Shown: positions 1 through 59,614, counted from the stretch's first letter. The stretch is DNA of 64,000 bases from Cristatella mucedo (GCA_009760855.2 WPIO01000031.1:4015001-4079000); one strand, 5' to 3'. The notes: generated from the letters alone by a model not told the origin. Numbers and translations are program-made.

Positions 1-623
1 ACGAAAACGTGTGCCAGACGAAACATGACTGGGTCGGAAAGATATGATCCAAGCCAGAGCCTCAGCAGCCAGAACGATCATGATTCTCGTGATCGCTTTC
101 GAGCACGATCTCGTAAAGCCGAGATGTCGCAAGCTGCCCACAGGTCGAACAGGACTAAGGCAGCGAGGTTCCCACATTAATTACTAACCAGGATGTCATC
201 AGTCGAACAGATTTTAGTAGGGCGGTGCCATTTGATTTCTGACTGGAATGTTTTTGATAAACCATTCTTTTTTAAGCCGGACATATTCCACAAGTTGCTT
301 ATCAATAGTATTTTCTCTAGAATCTTTGACAAAAAGAAAGAAGAGGACCATAGTAGTAACTAGATAGGACCTCACAATCCAATCCATGCATTTTATGTAC
401 GGGTCGAACGTTGGTAGCCTGATTAGCATTTAATAAGTTGCATTGTGGTTAGTTCGTGCATACTGTGTTTGCACATCTTGCAGGAACACATGTGCACCAC
501 CCCTGTGTTCTACGTGCAGAATAACAAAAATAGCGGTTGACTGGCTACACAGTAGAGAAACCGTCTACTCAGCAAGTACATTCTTGCCACTGCCATCGCT
601 TAGCAATGGATCGGGGCACCAAC
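1..623. other. Intronic or flanking DNA with no recognised exon
   Basis: This lies past the last ZFYVE26 donor I can support. The next part of the protein should follow, but no minus-strand reading frame here resembles the expected C-terminal sequence. An open minus frame near 1-155 preceded by a CTTAG acceptor was considered and not accepted. Confidence 0.5.
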
Positions 624-48355
<47,732 letters not shown>

Positions 48356-48819
48356 TCTAAGTGACCGGCGACCTCCTTCCAGTGGTGAGCGGCCTTCCAG
48401 CGTGGGCCTAAGGCCCCCTGCGGCCGGAGCACCTCAGCCGGGACCGACGGCAACGCACGGATGCGGACATGTTTATCACGTGAAAGTTGAAGGTCATCTT
48501 GATGTCGAGACCGAAAGTATACAAGGTTCATCCAATCACGATCGGCGTCAAGCGTTCTGCTGGCCAATAAGGACCATGTAACCAATGGTAGCGCCATTTC
48601 GAACCCGCTCTGCGGTCGGCGTCGTCGCGCTGGTGTCGCCGCCGAGCTTCCGGTGCTCGGCAGTCAGCAGTTGGCGTATCTCGCAAGAATTGAATAGTGA
48701 GAGACGACCGCGCAGCCGCCGCCGCCTCGCCGCCACCCCAAACGATGGCGCCCGAAGCGTGCCTCATTTTAAAAACGGCTGCTGGTCAATGCAAATTCGC
48801 TGCGATTATGTAGAAATAG
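48356..48819. promoter_or_regulatory. Divergent ZFYVE26/NEK2 promoter with CCAAT boxes and CDE/CHR-like site
   Basis: Only 464 bp separate the two start codons, so both 5' UTRs and promoters must share this interval. Plus-strand CCAAT pentamers lie at 48532, 48564 and 48582. The first two are 32 bp apart, the spacing known for NF-Y sites in vertebrate G2/M promoters. Just downstream, GCGCC at 48591-48595 precedes TTCGAA at 48598-48603, resembling a CDE/CHR element bound by DREAM/MuvB. No TATA box is evident. Motifs are seen in the sequence; factor binding is inferred. Confidence 0.6.
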
Positions 48820-51800
48820 ATGCCGTCGTGCATCGAAGACTACGAGGTGCTCGGCACCGTCGGCTCGGGATCCTACGGAACATGCAAGAAGATACGTCGT
48901 CGAAAAGACGGAAAGGTAGTTGCAGGCGATCGCGCGGCTTATCATATTGCACGCGCACGCTCCACCAAGTCGTGGAAGTCGAAGAGTCGTGCAAGTCCCG
49001 GCGTCTTTGGCACCGGGGTGGGTCTACCTGCGGCAGCTGGCCGCTGTCTACACGTACTGCTGTCTTTGCTTACATTTTGCGTCAGCATCGGATCCCTCCT
49101 GTCTCCTCCGCTGCTGCGAGTCGTGGCGATATTCTTGAGACCGCGATCGACGCATGCAGGTCCTCGTATGGAAAGAGATCGACTACGGCAGCATGACCGA
49201 GACTGAGAAGCAAATGCTCGTGTCCGAGGTCAACCTGCTACGAGAGCTGAAGCATGACAACATCGTCCGATACTACGATCGAATAATCGACAAAGCATCT
49301 CAAACGATATACATTGTCATGGAGTATTGCGAAGGCGGCGACTTATCGTCGCTAATATCCAAGTATAAGAAAGAAGGGTAAGGGCTTTTCGCGAGCTACT
49401 GAACCAAGTTTAGAGCACAGCTGCGTGCGTGTGCATGGCGGCACGGCGAGTCGTTTCTTATTAACCGCCTCCTTCTGTTGCTGCTTCCTGCCTCTTTTCT
49501 ATTTCTCACCACATGCCAGCTACCCGTACCCGTTCTGCCGGTCACCTCCCCCATCATTCTGCATGTCTCTGGGGGCGGGGAAATTCAGCTAGGATACGAT
49601 AGGTGCTTCTTCAACGTGCTAAGGTTTGTCGGATCGCTACTGAAAACAAAGAGTCTTTATTACGCATCAGCTTGGCATCGTGTCATGCATCTGCCAGCAG
49701 CTTACCACTAGGCAACAGACAGCCAAAGTTTCACTTCGATCGACCACACCTGAGCATGCTTGGGCATGTCGAATAATCGGCTCATTGTAGGAAACTTTTT
49801 GAGGAGGAATTCGTGTGGAAAGTCTTGACACAGTGCGCGCTAGCGCTTAAGGAGTGTCACTCGCGCAAGGATGGCAAGTCGGTGCTTCACAGGGACCTCA
49901 AGCCGGCGAACGTGTTTCTCGATGCTAGCAAGAACGTGAAGCTCGGAGACTTTGGCCTTGCTCGCGTCCTACATCACGAGACGAGCTTTGCCGAGACGTT
50001 CGTCGGCACGCCGTACTACATGTCGCCGGTGAGTAACTCGTTGCCGGCCTTTCGATTTAGCAACTTGTTGTTGTTGTTATAATTTTCAATTCGTTCGGAC
50101 ATCGGGTTCGCGTAGGCGGTCATGCCTGTATGCTGCGGTGGCTGGCTGCGTCGTTGCAGGAGCAAATGAACCACCTGTCGTACAACGAGAAGAGCGACAT
50201 ATGGTCGCTGGGATGCGTGGTCTACGAGCTCTGCTCTCTCCACCCGCCGTTCTTGGCTGCAAACCAGAAGGAGCTGGCTGTGAAGATTCGCATAGGCAAC
50301 TTCTCGCGCTTGCCGCGCTCGTACTCGGCTGATCTCAGCCAGCTCATCACTCGCATGCTCAGCGTCGAGGTGAGCCCGGCGCGTTGCCAGGCGCTCGGCC
50401 CTCTGCTTGGCAACCGGTTGTTGGACATTGATGCTTCGTGGCTTTTGATAGTGCGAGGTTGCAACTGTGGGTCAGCATGCTGGTAATAATTTTTGCTGGT
50501 TTTTTTCGCCTTGCAATCAGCTGGTCTTGTTGCATGTGTTTTCTGCTTAACTTGTTCGAATCGTTTGATCGGCATTGATTATGCAGTGCTATAAGCCCGA
50601 GATTCAATAGTAGACTGGTCGTCGTTGTGACGTTGAAAGTTCTTAAGGTCATTGATTTGCCAACAGGCTACTGAGGGCTTCCCATAAATTGATGCTGCTG
50701 TAGCAGTACTGGTAGTACTGGTTTTGGTACTTGACAAGCACTAACAGTTGTCTGGGGGGAGGGGGCTTGGCCTCCTGCCGTCGGGCCATGCGAATGCAGT
50801 GGTACTGATGTGCAGGTTTTTGTCCGTGTCTTCACCCGAAGCTCTAACGTTGAGATCTGCTATTATTTCCTGATGCTTGTCTGAGCTTTATATGCATTCG
50901 GGCACCAAGTGTCACCAGATACCAGTTATGATTCGTGCACTAGGACATTGACTTTTTGTGACTCCTGCCCCACCCTTGCAAAGGTCATTTGGCCTCTGTA
51001 TTTTTAAAGCTAATGCGAGATCCAGACAAAAGCATATCATTTCGTCGCAAATCTGCAGCTGGCATCTGTACGAAGGATGCTCGTGCAATGCCAGCCAAAC
51101 CAGTTCGTGAGACTTTGAACCAATAATAGTAATATTCAACCTACATAATTTTGAATGTGAGCCTGTCCCGTCAGTAAACACAAGTCGCCGACGTCACACT
51201 TACAGTGTGCCCTCTGCGATATTTATAGGTGTACTACGACAGTACAGTTATGACCGAAATGAGGCGACAATTTTATCGTTTGCATATGTAGTTAACCATG
51301 GACTCTCGTAGTGGAAATTGAACATTAAATTTGTGCATTGAAGTATGAATCTTTTCGTGCAGCAGCAGTCTTTGCTGTTGAGGTGGCAGTCGTTGTAGCA
51401 TTCGTCTGCTCGATGTAGTCACGCCAGAATAGTGCAGGTGCTTTCTTATGTCGCACATCTTTAACTCGGACATATGCTCACATTGTGACCCCGTGCATGC
51501 ACAAGTTCGACCGCAGGCAAGCCTTGGCAATCTCTCTTCTTGCGGTGATATGTGCGTGACAAGCAGGACTGTCGGCTTCGTGCTGCAGAGCTACCTACGT
51601 CCCAGCATAGAGTCGTTGCTCGCTCATCCGCAAGTGCGACAGTGTGCGGCAACCATCAACGGCACCGCAGCGGCAGTGGCAGTGCTGTCAGGGCAGCCGC
51701 TGCCGGCTCTGGATGCTGGACACCGCTGTCTCGGCGAGCTTGTCTCGCCAGCCAATGCCAGCTGCTGGCCGGACGAACTTAAACGCCTGCACGACTCCTT

Positions 51801-52792
51801 GGTTGAGCGCGAAGTTCGCCTATACAGCAGGGAAGCTGAGCTAGAAGACGTCAAAAGGCAATACCTGGCCAAGCTCAAGGTCCTAGAAAGTGAGCGAAGG
51901 CAGAGGCAGCTGCCATTGTAGCGGCGGCAGCTACGACAGCGTTGTAATACCTGCACGCACAGGCCTAGGGAAAGGGGCCAGCGGGCAAGGAGTGTGTCGA
52001 GCGGCCAAGCCTGGCGACTGATCTTTCCAGCCTCCCTATGTACGATTGGCTGTTTCCGGCAAGTTCAAGGTCTGGGCCTTCGCGCAGCGTTACCTCGGCT
52101 GTGGCCCCATCGGGGGGGGGGGGGGCTGTGGCACATGCTGTGTCTGCAGCCTTTCGAAAGCCACCACGTGCACCCAGCGCACAATTTTGAGAAACTCTAT
52201 AGTCGCGCTGAAAGGATCAGCTGCTGGGTAGCCACACGATGTTTCGGTCGCTATTTCACAGGCCGAGAGAGCGTGCTTGCTGAGAAGGAGCAGCTGTTCG
52301 AAGAAGAGCGGAGCAGCTACGTCAACGCACTGGCCATGCTGGGCCACGACGTCGCGAGCGCAGGTGAGTCTCGCATCCCATCGTCACTGCCGCCGAGCGG
52401 CAGCTGCTTCCCGCCAGGCGAGCTGAGATGGATTTGGGCGCCACCATCGCGACTGCCAGCGGCACGCAGCCAGCGGATACGGTCTCGGTCTCGCCCCTTT
52501 AGGAGCCTACCAGGAGCAACAGAGGCCGCCGCTCGCACCGTGTATCGCCAAAGGCAAAAAGCCCGAGTCGCCGTCGAAGAAAGTCTCGTTCAAAGTGTTC
52601 GAGTGCGGCAACGGTGGCGACAAAGAGAACGTCGGCGTCACCAACAACTTGGTACTCGAAAGCACGCTGGAGCGGCAGAAGCACGCCGAGCTGAAGGAGC
52701 GACTGCACAGGGCCAAGATCCGGGCCATCGAGCTGCGGAGTGCCGAGATCGAGTCAAAGATCCGCTCGAGCACGCTGCTCGCCATGCGCTAG
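48820..52792 (+). CDS. NEK2: NEK2 mitotic serine/threonine kinase, 7 exons, complete
   Basis: NEK2 is a NIMA-related kinase that drives centrosome separation at G2/M by phosphorylating linker proteins. Exons: 48820-48915, 49160-49377, 49791-50028, 50160-50369, 51589-51889, 52262-52363 and 52503-52792; 1455 nt encode 484 aa plus stop (human 445). The kinase domain has the glycine loop GSGSYG, K37 in [12 protein letters not shown] with D140, DFG at D158 and the T-loop [12 protein letters not shown] coiled-coil follows ([20 protein letters not shown]). The tail keeps a PP1-docking KVSF at 415-418, a KEN box at 429-431 and a C-terminal Met-Arg, the APC/C recruitment dipeptide of human NEK2A. The start ATG is followed by the family's MPS...EDYEVL. 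All key catalytic residues are intact. Confidence 0.98.
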
Positions 52793-53846
52793 CCTCCGCT
52801 CCCTTCGGGGGAGGCACCACCACCGTCCCCTCCCCTGCACGACGACTGGGCGCCAGTGCGCCCAGTGGTTAGGGCAGGGGGGTGCGTGGGTGGAGAGCAC
52901 AACAAATGTTTGCCACGGTGCTTGCTTAAACAACTTCCGTCATCGCTTTAGCTATCACATTCCCCTATCGTGCAGCTAGCCGGCATGTGATTAGAACGTG
53001 TGCCTGTTTTTTTTTTTTTTAGCAAATGGCCTTTGTCTGCGAGATTTTCGTAGGTTTGGGCCCTCTGCTGCGCTGCCCCTCTACACCCCCAACCCTGCTG
53101 CTGCCATCAACCGACAAGAGAGTCCGAGGTTGCTGGAAACAGATTATAAAGTTTTTCTAAGAATCGGTTTGGCATTTCTGCAACAGTTCGGGCTCACGCA
53201 GGCTATGCACAATAGTGGACGTCAGACTCGGATGCAGCTATCAAGTGCAAGTGCAATATTATTATTATAGCTGTCTGTCAGTTCCTTCGAGTCAAGCTGT
53301 GATCAGGAGCGGGAAGTACCGAGACCACCTTCGGCAGCCGAGGTTAGCGTAAATCTCATGCGGCACATCTCAAGCGGCCGGTACTTCTCGGTGGTGGAGG
53401 CGCGATCAAGTATTCAGTCCTCGGCCTGCTCAGGCATTCCGAAGAGTGCATTCCGAAAGGTAAAATGCAACCGACTGCTGCCGGTAATGTTCCTGATGCT
53501 CTCACCACAGCCATGGTTGCTAGAGAGAAGGCAGACCGCAGGTAATTGCTGCCGAACAGAGAGCTGAGCTGCTGTGCCGTGAGATGCAGCAGCAGCTCTC
53601 ATATTTGATCTGATCTAGAATGCATGCAGAGGTAGTGGAGCTTTTAATGTAAGAAGAGGTGTGCAAGGGTTCAGTCACACACATACAAATACGTGTGCAC
53701 GCGCACGCACGCATACACAACACTCATATGCATTCCTGGTCTAGCAAAGACATGAGACATTGTTGCCTAGACAGCATCCTGTTATCTCTCGATCAATAGT
53801 CGGGGGTTTTCTAGCAGGAATGAAGCCAATATGCAAGACACTCGTT
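52793..53846. other. NEK2/NDUFB1 convergent intergenic interval
   Basis: Contains the NEK2 3' UTR, whose end could not be set because no clear AATAAA is seen. A T-rich run at 53009-53020 is the only marked feature. Confidence 0.4.
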
Positions 53847-53852
53847 TTTATT
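53847..53852 (-). promoter_or_regulatory. AATAAA polyadenylation signal of NDUFB1
   Basis: AATAAA on the minus strand lies about 54 nt past the NDUFB1 stop, so the 3' UTR would be short. Position and motif are seen; use is inferred. Confidence 0.55.
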
Positions 53853-53905
53853 CTCGTACACATAACAGCAAGCTGATTTCGACAGGCAAAAGTAAAACCA
53901 CCGAG

Positions 53906-54076
53906 CTACCAGGCCTTTTCACCAGGAGCTAACTTCCTCCCACCGAACAAGGCCGTCTTGTTCTTGAAGTCACTCATAGTTTCATCGGATCGCTTCTCAA
54001 TCTTGTTGGCGATCCAGAAGGCAACCATCGGTATTAGCAAATAGCCTCCCCTGAGCATAAACTTGTCGAGGTTCAT
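53906..54076 (-). CDS. NDUFB1: NDUFB1, complex I MNLL subunit
   Basis: NDUFB1 is a small accessory subunit of mitochondrial NADH:ubiquinone oxidoreductase with one inner-membrane helix. The 56-residue frame begins MNLDKF and contains a hydrophobic stretch (GGYLLIPMVAFWIA, residues 10-23). It ends with KRSDETMSDFKNKTALF and a C-terminal Trp, closely matching the human 58-aa protein (KSDERLTAFRNKSMLF). A TTTTTGCAG acceptor lies 3 nt before the ATG, so at least one 5' UTR exon lies upstream (higher coordinates); I could not place it. Its 3' end points toward the 3' end of NEK2. Confidence 0.92.
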   Translation of the reverse strand: MNLDKFMLRGGYLLIPMVAFWIANKIEKRSDETMSDFKNKTALFGGRKLAPGEKAW

Positions 54077-54682
54077 GATCTGCAAAAAGATGACAATTCC
54101 AGACATTTGCCAGCCACAAGCAAATCAAGTACACGTGTTAAGGTTTAAGTAAGCTATTGGCATCAGCCGGTGTATGCCACCGATTACCTGTGCTATATGC
54201 AAACGGTGAGCTTAACCGCTTAACGAAAGACAATGTGCATTGCTAAGTTTGCATTACTACTATGGGTGAAATGGTACCACCCATTCAAAAGCTGCTGCAG
54301 CAGCAGCAAACACTGATATAAAGAAAGCCCAGTACTAGAAGAGCATACGAGTTTGCATGCACACGGACAGATTGATTTACTCTTCAGCTGCGTTACTCAT
54401 CAGAACCCATATCTCATGCAATGAACTAAAACATTACCAGAGATATCACCGGACGTGATGACCTCTATGACTGTGCTTTCTTAGTGACAGCGATCTGTAA
54501 CGAAAAACCCTTGTTAGGAATCTTTTTGGGCTTTTCATAAAAGCGGTCCATGCAGTAATGGAGAACATCAGCATAGCAGATACTTGGCTGCTTAAACCAG
54601 CACAGTGACGACTAATAAATGAGTGAAAAAAGCACAAGAAGTAAAATTGGATTGACAAGGTTGGCAGAATAAAAAAAAATCC

Positions 54683-54850
54683 TAGCTGATTTAACAGACT
54701 CTTTTTGTATAGCGACAACAGAACCTTTACGGCTATCACCACCGCTTGCAGTGGCGATAAAGGATCGCCCACCACAGGAATCGAACCCCCGACCTCGGGA
54801 CCAAGGTCGTGAAAGCAACCGCCTTACCTAGTGTGCCATCACGGCTCACC
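54683..54850 (-). mobile_element. tRNA-derived SINE, second family, well preserved
   Basis: On the minus strand: A-box-like GATGGCACACTAGGTAAGGC, B box GGGGGTTCGATTCCTG (54775-54790), the GGCGATCCTTTATCGCC core, and an end in GAGTCTGTTAAATCAGC. It lies upstream of NDUFB1 and may be in its 5' intron. Confidence 0.75.
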
Positions 54851-55759
54851 GAGAATAACGAATAGCGAAGCTGCTCGATGCTGACATGTGCACAGCACGA
54901 ATGTGCTAGCGTGTACATGGTACATTTTGAGCAGACACAGTGCACGTAACCATGGACGTACGAAAAAGACCCCTTGGACTTACGTGGCTGGGAGAGTGTC
55001 GATCAGCCAAGCAATATGACACGCCCTCTTCATCGTCCCTTGCTCGCTTGCCTCTAGAAATGCAAAGGTATGGCCTCTCCTTGACTTAATCCCGGCTATA
55101 CCTATGCATACAAGATGTTGGTTCTTGTTGGCTGCACGTAATTTGATAGATCGAGTACTAAGCCATCTAGCTCTGACGTGGTCTGACTGGTGGCCAGTCA
55201 TCAGCCGATTTTCTTCAGCAGAAGGCAAGCAAGGTTCGTTGCACTAGAATCTGCATGCAGCCCAAGCGCTGGGTAGCAACTAGTTGCAGGCCGGAACCAG
55301 TTCTGTCTCATTTGAGGCATGGCTCAATGCCACGGATTGTCCCTGGTCTCTATATACATATATGCATTTCAAATCACATTATCCTTTCTTATGATGGTCA
55401 CACAGCTTCTTTGGAACAAGGACGGAAAAAATATACAAGCATCACATAAGCACTGCACTGCCAGAGTCCGGGATGAATCAAAGCGCTTTTCCGTCATGCC
55501 ACATGAGGCAAATGTACCACTGGAGGCAAAAAAGCTCTCCCAACTAACACCGGGATTTACTTACAGAATGGGACAGGTATGCTGTAAAATATGCAGAAAA
55601 GCGATAAATGAGGATGAGCCGATGTAACAGGTGGCCCGACATTCATGCAATTTTCATGGTCACCAATCGTTGTGCTTGAGGTAGACTCAAGATATACACG
55701 AATCTCATGGAATTGAGCAAGGCATGAGATATTCCCTAGCAGCTGCTGCCGTTTTACTA

Positions 55760-56700
55760 GTAATAATAATAATACATTTGTATAGCCCCCTCAGAGAACT
55801 TCATCTGTTTCTAGGCATTTTACATTTGCTGTAAATGAAGCACGGTCAAATGGTTAGTGGTAGCCTGCTCAATGACAACAAGTACAACTGTTAGAGGTAT
55901 CACGCACAGGGTCAGCATGCAAATATGGTTAGTGGCAGCTTGCACAGTGTCAGCACATATAAATGACGAATCACACGGACCTACTACATGCTGTGATAAA
56001 TAGACGTGCGTTTAGCTTCTTTTTAAACGTCGGCAAGTGAGGGGATGTCGTGATGCCGGTCGAGGGTGAGTTCCTGGCTTTGGGAACATACGAACTAAAG
56101 GCACGGTCTTCACAGGATTTGAGGTTTGTACGAGGTAGAGGTAAACTGTTAGGTTCAGAAAAGCGAGCGGTGCGATTCTTAGCCTGGTGGTGCAGTAGAT
56201 CTGATAGGTAGGCTGAAGCCAAAGAATGGAGGAACCTAAAAGTGAGTGACACAACCTTGAAGTCGATGCGTTGCTTGACTGGGAGCCAGTGCAGGTGGGC
56301 GAGAAGTGGTGTGATGTAGCAACTGCGATGCTCACGATAGACAAGCCTAGCTGCGGCGTTTTGCACCAGCTGCAATCGCCTGATCGCACATGCTGGTAGA
56401 CCAGCAAGCAGTGAGTTACTGAAGTCAAGACGGAATGTCACAAATACAGGGACCAACTTAAATGCGTAATAAAATTAAATTCCTGTCAAAGCAAACCCAA
56501 ATTTTAGCAATGTTAAGTAGCTGAAAGTAGGCAGACTTGACTGTGGAGCTGATGTGGTCGTCAAATGAAAGGTCACTTTTGAACAAGACACCTAGATTTC
56601 GTGCATTTTCAACAGAAGATATCCTATCAGATCCGATTTAGCACGTTTGATTTTCAAATTTCCCAAGTACACGTGGTTTGTCCATAACTGGTAGGCGGGT
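55760..56700 (-). mobile_element. LINE A-family 3' fragment (LINE E)
   Basis: The minus frame 55971-56456 matches the LINE A C-terminal region (LLAGLPACAIRRLQLVQNAA). The 3' UTR and a hairpin tail with a TAATAATAA end follow at 55760-55830. The 5' end is truncated near 56700, where GNLGVLF-type sequence is still readable in another frame. Confidence 0.85.
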
Positions 56701-56769
56701 TTAATCATCTTTCAATTTAAGTAAGCATGCTGCCATCCATTTACTGAAGTTCAATTCCTAGCAGGTTGA

Positions 56770-57235
56770 GGAATTCCTGTAGGCCAAGCATCGTACCACC
56801 CACTTTTCGGAATCCAACAGTCTACAAATACCTCGTACAAACCTCAAATCCTTTGGAGACCGTGCATTTAGTTCATATGCTCCCAAAGCCTGGAACTCCC
56901 TCCCGACCTGCGTCAGAACATCCCCTGACCTGACCACATTTAAAAAACTTAAAAACACCTATTTAGGACAGCATTTAGTGGGTCCCTGTGATTCGTCCTT
57001 GATGTGCTTATGCGTGCTGACACTGTGCATGCTGCCACTAACCATAATTGCATGCTGACACTGTGCATGTCACCCCTAACCATGTTATTCATTTTGTTTG
57101 TTTATCAAGCATGATTTTACTCACCATTCAATTGCATTTCCCTTTGCAGCAAAAGTAAAGCGCCTAGAGAGAGATTGAGTTCTCTGAGGGCGCTTTATCA
57201 AGTGCATTATTATTATTATTATTGTTATTAGTAAG
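56770..57235 (+). mobile_element. LINE A-family 3' fragment, head-to-head with LINE E (LINE F)
   Basis: Plus-oriented last ~470 bp of the family: ESNSLQIPRTNLKSFGDR-like coding end, 3' UTR, hairpin TAAAGCGCC...GGCGCTTTA at 57156-57197 and an ATT-repeat end. It has its own tail, so it is a separate insertion from LINE E. Confidence 0.85.
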
Positions 57236-57319
57236 ATCATCGAAGACATGTCAGCCTGCAAGGTGGCCTGAAGATGTCGCCTCGTTAACCAAAGGTCAAT
57301 GGAGGCGTGTTTGCACGGA

Positions 57320-57333
57320 CAATATATATATAT

Positions 57334-57376
<43 letters not shown>
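57320..57376. repeat. (TA)n microsatellite
   Basis: ATATAT tract with a CATACATACAT interruption. Confidence 0.9.
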
Positions 57377-57379
<3 letters not shown>

Positions 57380-57667
57380 TCGCTTTTAACGTCCAATGTC
57401 GTCCTGACCTTATGGTGGTCAACACGTGACGAGGCTGCTAGTTGGCTCATACTTGCTGCCGTTCTAACAAGGTTACAGAGGTCTGCCGACACCACAGTGC
57501 TTAGTTATTCTCTCCCATTAGCCTGGCTAAATCTCGCGCCCAACGGGGCGCTCTGCAGCCCACAAGCTAGCGACCACGACGTCGATGGCATACCGCTGAC
57601 TGCGGACACTTAAAAACTAAAAATAAGAACAGTCTGACTCCTTTAAATTTAAAGGTTAGACGCTAAC

Positions 57668-57841
57668 CAGCTTCTGAGTACGCTGAGAGTGGCGTAGCGA
57701 GAGCATACGGGCACGTTTTGCAGGGTGGCTTTCCTTCACCGCGGCAGTCCTCAGATAAAGGCAATACGCCGCGTCCCCTCCTTCAATGAAGGCCAAAGTA
57801 TTTACGGACTGAAGCGCAACCACGATGGCATCATGCACAGG
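57668..57841 (-). CDS. Possible internal exon of an unidentified gene
   Basis: A 58-codon open frame lies between a TTCACAG acceptor and a CTG/GTTAGC donor, phase 0 on both sides. The translation is mixed-composition and protein-like: it includes VHDAIVVALQSVNTLAFIE, GGDAAYCLYLRT and HPAKRARMLSLRHSQ. I do not recognise the family. No flanking exon could be chained, so this may be part of a gene running left, a pseudogene or a transposon piece. Confidence 0.3.
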
Positions 57842-58419
57842 CTGTGAACTTAACACAACAGGCAGCGTTCGCGCCGCTGGCGCATCTATGCGTCAGTCAG
57901 TCCGCTACCGGGCGGATAGCACCGGAGCCTACGGTAGCACGGGCCGGGCGAATCGGAGTAACGCAATTACAACGCAGTGAACTCTACGTTGGACCGTCAA
58001 AAAAAATTCACGCGGGACGCGGGCTCTCGGTGCAAGCACGCTGGCATAGCAGATCTTCCACTCACGAGATACAACGCTGCAGTGAACGTCGGACGAGCCG
58101 GTGGGCAGAAAAGTCCTTACCGGAAGTCCCACTGTTGTAACGACGGGAGTTTTCGTCGCGCTTCCGCTGGTTATACCCGTCGGCGTCCCTGCCTCCCTTT
58201 GTAGTTCATGCGGGCCCATGCGCTCAGGTTTTTAACGTATCGAAGTCCCAACGTATTGATCATTAAAAGTATGAGCGACTCTTACGACTAAGATGATGGG
58301 GCACGGAACAGCCAAGGCTTCGATCCGACGCGCCGGTCGGCCCCGACTAGTGCGACTGTAGTAGGGCTTATTTCCGAAGGACTCGAGGTTGGTTAGAGGT
58401 GCAGCTAAATAAATAAATA

Positions 58420-58558
58420 AATAAAATTCATTTATATAGCGCCCAAAGAGAACTTAATCTCTATTCAGGCGCTTCACGTATGTCTCGGGGCTCGAGCCCA
58501 CGACCTCAATCAGACCTTGGTCGGGGCGAGCACCTTAACCGCTAGACCAACGGCCTAG
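58420..58558 (-). mobile_element. tRNA-derived SINE with LINE-like hairpin tail
   Basis: The minus strand has a pol III A box (TGGTCTAGCGGTTAAGG, 58533-58549) and B box (GGGCTCGAGCCC, 58488-58499). Then come AGCGCC/GGCGCT hairpin arms (58438-58473) around AGAGAACTTAATCTCT, and an AAATA-repeat end. This is the most complete copy of the family. It could be mistaken for a tRNA gene, but the tRNA fold is broken. Confidence 0.85.
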
Positions 58559-58559
58559 A

Positions 58560-59614
58560 CGGAGGACGTCGTGCTGGTGCGAGTGGACGACCGCTGAGAA
58601 CGAGTAGCTAGCGCAGGTGAGTCGTATTACGACGATGAGTTCTAAAATAGAGTGACAGGGCCTTGATGTCCACGCGCTGCTAGACCAGTGCAAGTCGGAA
58701 ACAAGTATTAAAATGTGGCAACTTCGCCGTTTACGACAGAGAAGTGTAACTGTTGAATTTTGAATCGCCTGAAAACTTCTTCGTATTGCACGGGCAGGAT
58801 TACCTGCAGAGGAGAGTTACGGGAATCTAGATTGGGGTGTCACAAGTACACGGACTAATTGCTGCGGTAATCCCCTAATGTATGCACACCAAAATCTTCG
58901 CAATTGTGAAAATACTGTCACATACTACATTAGTCTTTGAGTAAAAGTTGCATGGCAGCGAGGTATCGTGGTTCCAGAGATCTGTCAGCGACGTATTAAC
59001 TACGAATCGAGCGTAGAACTGTCGTTAAGCTGTCTTTTTCAGTGAATTTTCAAAAGACATATTTAACTACGACTAGCTTAAATAAATTAAAACATTATTT
59101 TAAATACTTAGTTTCTAAATTAGAAGTAGAGTAAACGTGGGCAAAAGCTGACAATGTTGGAGCACCAGTTACCAAAGTGAGTAACGAATTGGCTAGGATA
59201 GAAAGTTCGTTTCACAGTATAAGTGCGTCGTTGACATTTAACACGATGAAAAGATCTGAACCGACCAAAAATAATTGGACACAATGATTACCAGTGGTTG
59301 TAATCGTTGTTAGTAAAAGAGAAGCGGTCAACCTGTCCTCATAAAAAACTTAAGATATTTTTCTTTTGCTATACGCAGGGAATCATTATCATATTACGTA
59401 ATCATCGTAAATTGTATGGCTTGATTTTTAAGCATTCTCCGCATGTGCTGATCGAATGAGAATCATAGAGGCATGTGGTGTACCGTCAACAACTCTTTGA
59501 TCGAGAATTTTGTTCACAATATGGTGTTACTTCAAACTTTTGCAAGTGCAAATACATTTTGCATTTTACAATTTTCAGAACACACACAGATTAACAAGTT
59601 AGGGTGAAAAAGTG
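58560..59614. other. AT-rich intergenic DNA
   Basis: No exon-like frame was seen. A stretch at 58620-58860 weakly echoes LINE A-family sequence (CAAGTCGGAAACAAGTATTA) but is too decayed to call. Confidence 0.35.

Noticed and set aside
55319..55627. Plus-strand frame with a CCKIC motif
   Set aside because: Too short and compositionally poor to support a zinc-finger call.
58484..58556. tRNA gene on the minus strand
   Set aside because: A and B boxes are present, but it runs directly into a SINE body with LINE-type tail and does not form a complete cloverleaf.
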